NCBI RefSeq assembly: GCF_900182985.1
Contig: NZ_FXUY01000001.1
Span: 4,413,501-4,477,500, forward strand
Length of the DNA stretch: 64,000 nucleotides
Direction of reading: 5' to 3'
From: Pseudomonas helmanticensis
Lineage (GTDB): Bacteria > Pseudomonadota > Gammaproteobacteria > Pseudomonadales > Pseudomonadaceae
The notes under the pieces were generated by a model. That model had not been told where the DNA came from. It searched no databases and was given only the letters and a program-made list of their open reading frames with translations. The position numbers were made by a program, and so were the translations under genes. Below are positions 61,004 through 64,000 of this stretch, in pieces (positions within the stretch are counted from its first letter, which is position 1; each line of letters starts with the position of its first letter).

Positions 61004-61765
61004 ATGATTAGTAAAGAAGGCCTTACCCACCACATCTCCGCGCAGTTCAACGCTGAGCTTGAGGAAGTGCGCAGCCACCTCCTGGCCATGGGTGGATTGG
61101 TCGAGAAGCAGGTCAATGACGCGGTGACTGCGTTGATCGAGGCCGACTCCGGTCTGGCTCAGCAGGTGCGTGAGATCGACGACCAGATCAACCAGATGGA
61201 ACGCAACATCGACGAAGAATGCCTGCGCATTCTCGCCCGTCGTCAGCCGGCGGCGTCCGATTTGCGTCTGATCATCAGCATCTCCAAGTCGGTGATCGAC
61301 CTGGAGCGCATCGGCGACGAAGCGACCAAGATTGCCCGTCGCGCGATTCAGCTGTGCGAAGAAGGTGAGGCGCCACGCGGTTACGTCGAGGTTCGCCATA
61401 TCGGCGACCAGGTGCGCAACATGGTTCGCGATGCGCTGGACGCATTCGCCCGTTTCGACGCCGATCTGGCGTTGTCGGTGGCGCAATACGACAAGATCAT
61501 CGACCGCGAATACAAGACCGCGCTACGTGAGCTGGCGACCTACATGATGGAAGACCCGCGCTCTATCTCGCGGGTCTTGAGCATCATTTGGGTGCTGCGT
61601 TCGCTGGAACGCATTGGCGACCACGCGCGCAATATCTCCGAGTTGGTCATCTATCTGGTACGCGGTACCGACGTGCGCCACATGGGCCTCAAGCGCATGA
61701 AGGAAGAAGTTGAAGGCACAAGCGGCGAAACCGCTAATGTTCCGGGCGATGCTGACGATAAGTAA
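61004..61765 (+). CDS. phoU: Phosphate signalling regulator PhoU
   Basis: PhoU protein of 253 aa made of two tandem three-helix-bundle PhoU domains. The metal-binding clusters are visible as EIDDQINQMERNIDEECLRI in the first and the matching RVLSIIWVLRSLERIGDHARNI in the second. PhoU links the Pst transporter to the PhoR kinase and holds the Pho regulon off when phosphate is plentiful. It follows pstB after 71 nt and ends the operon with a strong terminator. Confidence 0.96.
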   Translation: MISKEGLTHHISAQFNAELEEVRSHLLAMGGLVEKQVNDAVTALIEADSGLAQQVREIDDQINQMERNIDEECLRILARRQPAASDLRLIISISKSVIDLERIGDEATKIARRAIQLCEEGEAPRGYVEVRHIGDQVRNMVRDALDAFARFDADLALSVAQYDKIIDREYKTALRELATYMMEDPRSISRVLSIIWVLRSLERIGDHARNISELVIYLVRGTDVRHMGLKRMKEEVEGTSGETANVPGDADDK

Positions 61766-61780
61766 GATTGCCTGAGAAAA

Positions 61781-61809
61781 GCGCCCGGCCCTTTGGCCGG
61801 GCGTTTTTG
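61781..61809 (+). terminator. Intrinsic terminator of the pst-phoU operon
   Basis: CGCCCGGCC and GGCCGGGCG form a 9-bp stem around CTTT, followed by TTTTTG and further T. It begins 17 nt after the phoU stop. Confidence 0.92.
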
Positions 61810-61941
61810 TTTGTGCTTTTCATGGGCAGAATCGATTAAAAAGCAGCACCCGCGAACGAAAAGTCCCGGCGTGACTGAAGAGTTTTGGCAATGTGCCATC
61901 AGCCAGCGTTATGCTTGCCGGGATTTTAATAGGGGTGTTGG

Positions 61942-62898
61942 ATGAGCAAGATCAGTGTGTTGGTCGTGGACGATGCTTCGTTCATTCGTGACCTGGTGAA
62001 AAAGTGCCTGCGTAATTACTTCCCGGGGATCCGCACCGAGGACGCCGTCAACGGTAAAAAGGCTCAGGCCATGCTGGCCAAAGAGGCGTTCGACCTGGTC
62101 TTGTGCGACTGGGAAATGCCGGAAATGTCCGGTCTTGAACTGCTGACCTGGTGCCGCGAGCAAGACAATCTCAAGACTATGCCGTTTGTCATGGTCACCA
62201 GCCGGGGCGACAAGGAAAACGTCGTGCAGGCGATTCAGGCCGGCGTTTCCGGCTACGTCAGCAAGCCGTTCACCAACGAGCAACTGCTGACCAAGGTCAA
62301 GCAGGCGCTGAACAAGGTTGGCAAGCTCGACACCCTGATGAATAGCGCGCCGACCAAGATGAACTCGGCGTTCGGCAACGACTCTCTGAGCGCATTGACT
62401 GGCGGCAAGCCTGCCGTGGTTGGTGGCGCGCCAGCAGCGGCAGCGGTCAACCCGTTTGCCAAGCCAGTTGCTGCGCCGCCAGCGCCAGCCGCTGCGGCAT
62501 CGCGTGGTTTGCTCAACAGCCCACCGGTCAAGGCCCCCGTTGCATCGTCGGCTCCGGCAAGCGGTCGTGGCCAAGGCCAATTGCGTCTGCCAAGCGGTAC
62601 GCAGCAATGCGTGATCAAGGCCCTGAGCATCAAGGAAGCGTTGCTGGTGGTGAAACGCACCGACACCCTGCCGCAGATCCTCGACAGTGCCGTGCTCGAT
62701 CTGGAGCAGGGCGACAACGCCGAAATCGCCCGCCTCAACGGCTACCTGCATGCTGTTGTCGCGTTTGAACCGAAACCGGACAGCGACTGGTTGCAGCTGA
62801 CGTTCCGTTTCGTCGACCAGGACGCGCAGAAACTCGACTACATTTCCCGCCTGATCGCTCGCGGCACGGCGCAGAAACACTTCGTTCCGGGCGCGTAA
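61942..62898 (+). CDS. Response regulator with C-terminal PilZ-like region
   Basis: Protein of 318 aa. The receiver domain (residues ~1-125) keeps the acidic pair VDDASFIR, the phosphorylation Asp in VLCDWEMPEMSG near residue 56, the switch Thr/Ser in MVTSRGD and the Lys in SKPF. A Pro/Ala-rich linker (~150-210) follows. The C-terminal ~100 residues (SLPSGTQQCVI to FVPGA) form a beta-rich domain that may be PilZ-like, but the canonical RxxxR...D/NxSxxG motif is not clear. No histidine kinase is adjacent. The position after phoU matches Pseudomonas gene order as I recall it. Confidence 0.8.
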   Translation: MSKISVLVVDDASFIRDLVKKCLRNYFPGIRTEDAVNGKKAQAMLAKEAFDLVLCDWEMPEMSGLELLTWCREQDNLKTMPFVMVTSRGDKENVVQAIQAGVSGYVSKPFTNEQLLTKVKQALNKVGKLDTLMNSAPTKMNSAFGNDSLSALTGGKPAVVGGAPAAAAVNPFAKPVAAPPAPAAAASRGLLNSPPVKAPVASSAPASGRGQGQLRLPSGTQQCVIKALSIKEALLVVKRTDTLPQILDSAVLDLEQGDNAEIARLNGYLHAVVAFEPKPDSDWLQLTFRFVDQDAQKLDYISRLIARGTAQKHFVPGA

Positions 62899-62913
62899 TC
62901 ACAGCTTTACGCT

Positions 62914-63023
62914 GATCGTTCCCACGCTCTGCGTGGGAATGCCTCAACCGGACGCTCCGCGTCCTCTCGCATGGGACGCAGAGCGTACCGGGCTGCATCC
63001 CCACGCAGAGCGTGGGGACGATC
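62914..63023. repeat. REP palindrome, family 3
   Basis: GATCGTTCCCACGCTCTGCG outer arm with its inverse, and inner GGACGC/GCG pairing. Between the response regulator and M23 genes. It is paired in sequence with the copy at 54490. Confidence 0.88.
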
Positions 63024-63104
63024 ATTTGAAACATTTGCCGACTACCCTGGTCTGTCTCAACTGCTAGGCTCTCTCTCAGGCCTTACTTCGACAGACTCTT
63101 GCCC

Positions 63105-64000
63105 ATGCTCGCGCGCCTGCTGTTTTTCTGTGGTCTCTTCATGGCCTCCACCTCGGCTGTGGCCATGACTATCTACAAATCCACCGATGCCAACGGCGTG
63201 GTCTCGTACAGCGACCGGCCGAGCAAAGGTGCGGCGGTGTTCGTCTTTCAAGACCGCATGGTCGAACGCCTTGATCGCCAGGTGTACCTCGACATCAAGA
63301 AGCAGAAGGGTACCGATGTGGTGTTTGTGCGCAACGATCTGTATGCGCCGGTCGAGATTGCACTGGCGTTTACCGGCATGAGCAATGTGAGTGGCGCGCC
63401 GACTCAGACGATTCGCCGGGTGTTGCCGGCGCGCAGCAATACGCGGTTGGCGCTGCTCACGGCGGTTTCCGGTGGCCAGCCGCTGGTGTATACGCCGCAG
63501 TTTCAGTATTCCCTCGGCGACCCCGCTGGCGCCGTGCAGGGCTATCGCTATCCGCTGCCATGGCGTGGCGGGCCGTTCCGCCTGAGTCAGGGCGCCAACG
63601 GCCAGTACAGTCACTACGGGCCGAAGAACAAGTACGCGATGGACATCGCCATGCCGGTGGGCACGCCGATCATTGCCGCGCGGGCGGGGGTGGTGGTCAA
63701 GACCGAGAACTCACAGAGCGGGCGCGGCAGCGATGCCTCCGGCAATTTCGTGCGGGTGCTGCATGACGACGGCACGATGGGCGTGTACCTGCACCTCAAG
63801 CAAGGTTCGGTGAGCGTACGCGAAGGGCAGCGAGTGGTGGTCGGCAGTCCGCTGGCGCTGTCCGGCAACACCGGCAACAGCAGCGGCCCGCACCTGCACT
63901 TTGTGGTGCAGCGCAACAGCGGGGCGGGGCTGGTGTCGATTCCCTACCAGTTCAACCAGCCGCTGGGGGCGTTGCCCAACTTTGCGCTGGGCAAGCAGTG
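63105..64000 (+). CDS. M23-family peptidase with DUF4124 region (runs off the window)
   Basis: Partial gene, at least 298 aa with no stop before the window ends. The start gives a signal peptide (MLARLLFFCGLFMASTSAVA). A DUF4124-like segment follows (YKSTDANGVVSYSDRP), then a beta region and the lysostaphin-type M23 metallopeptidase domain from about residue 175. Kept zinc-site parts are AMDIAMPVGTPI, with the Asp ligand, and HLHF near residue 265. The His that usually precedes the Asp by four residues is a Lys here, though a nearby SHYGP supplies a His, a pattern I recall in a Pseudomonas subgroup. It would act on peptidoglycan cross-bridges or serve as an inactive LytM scaffold. Confidence 0.85.
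   Translation, partial: MLARLLFFCGLFMASTSAVAMTIYKSTDANGVVSYSDRPSKGAAVFVFQDRMVERLDRQVYLDIKKQKGTDVVFVRNDLYAPVEIALAFTGMSNVSGAPTQTIRRVLPARSNTRLALLTAVSGGQPLVYTPQFQYSLGDPAGAVQGYRYPLPWRGGPFRLSQGANGQYSHYGPKNKYAMDIAMPVGTPIIAARAGVVVKTENSQSGRGSDASGNFVRVLHDDGTMGVYLHLKQGSVSVREGQRVVVGSPLALSGNTGNSSGPHLHFVVQRNSGAGLVSIPYQFNQPLGALPNFALGKQ

Noticed and set aside
1..64000. CRISPR arrays, tRNA or rRNA genes, prophage or insertion sequences
   Set aside because: No regularly spaced repeats with spacers, no cloverleaf or rRNA sequence, and no integrase or transposase reading frame was seen.

Overview
The window reads as chromosomal DNA of a Pseudomonas of the fluorescens group. Codon use is GC-rich, PstC and PstA have the enlarged forms usual in Pseudomonas, and the intergenic spaces hold at least eleven REP-type palindromes of three sequence families. 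Gene order recalls the P. aeruginosa segment running from uvrD through the pyruvate carboxylase genes and aspA/purEK to pst-phoU, which lies near the chromosome origin. This synteny and the species-group call are from memory and were not searched.

Layout. 0.1-6.2 kb: a CPA2-type antiporter, an SMI1/KNR4 protein, a Tim44-like membrane protein, a small EamA permease and uvrD. 6.5-15.1 kb: a membrane PAS-GGDEF-EAL protein, a HexR-type regulator with a clear HexR operator, a PycR-type LysR regulator and the two pyruvate carboxylase subunits. 15.3-21.8 kb is an accessory stretch: an autotransporter barrel almost without a passenger, a larger autotransporter cut by one in-frame amber codon, and a hipA-hipB module of lower GC content under an evenly spaced array of palindromes. 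21.8-25.2 kb: two GNAT acetyltransferases and a PaiB-like protein divergent from a MocR regulator whose linker DNA is a string of DnaA-box-like 12-mers. 25.2-42.7 kb: three giant paralogous proteins (about 1,525-1,546 aa, dermonecrotic-toxin-domain type), with a polyamine cassette (aphA-potF plus an AraC regulator) between copies 2 and 3.

42.9-48.5 kb: asparaginase, an AGCS amino-acid symporter, aspartase and a LysR regulator. Together these could import amino acids and convert asparagine through aspartate to fumarate and ammonia. 48.6-50.4 kb: purEK behind a leader with stacked hairpins. 50.5-54.5 kb: a YeaQ-type membrane protein, a DUF3299 protein, a hexose-6-phosphate mutarotase, an acyl-CoA thioesterase and an MHS-type transporter. 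54.6-61.8 kb: the phosphate-uptake operon pstSCAB-phoU with two Pho boxes. It is followed by a response regulator and an M23 peptidase cut by the window edge.

The signals most worth a second look are the DnaA-box array inside the MocR gene, the 42-bp-phased operator array ahead of hipA, the shared promoter and leader layout of the three giant paralogs, and the purE leader. All functions rest on reading motifs by eye and on family knowledge.
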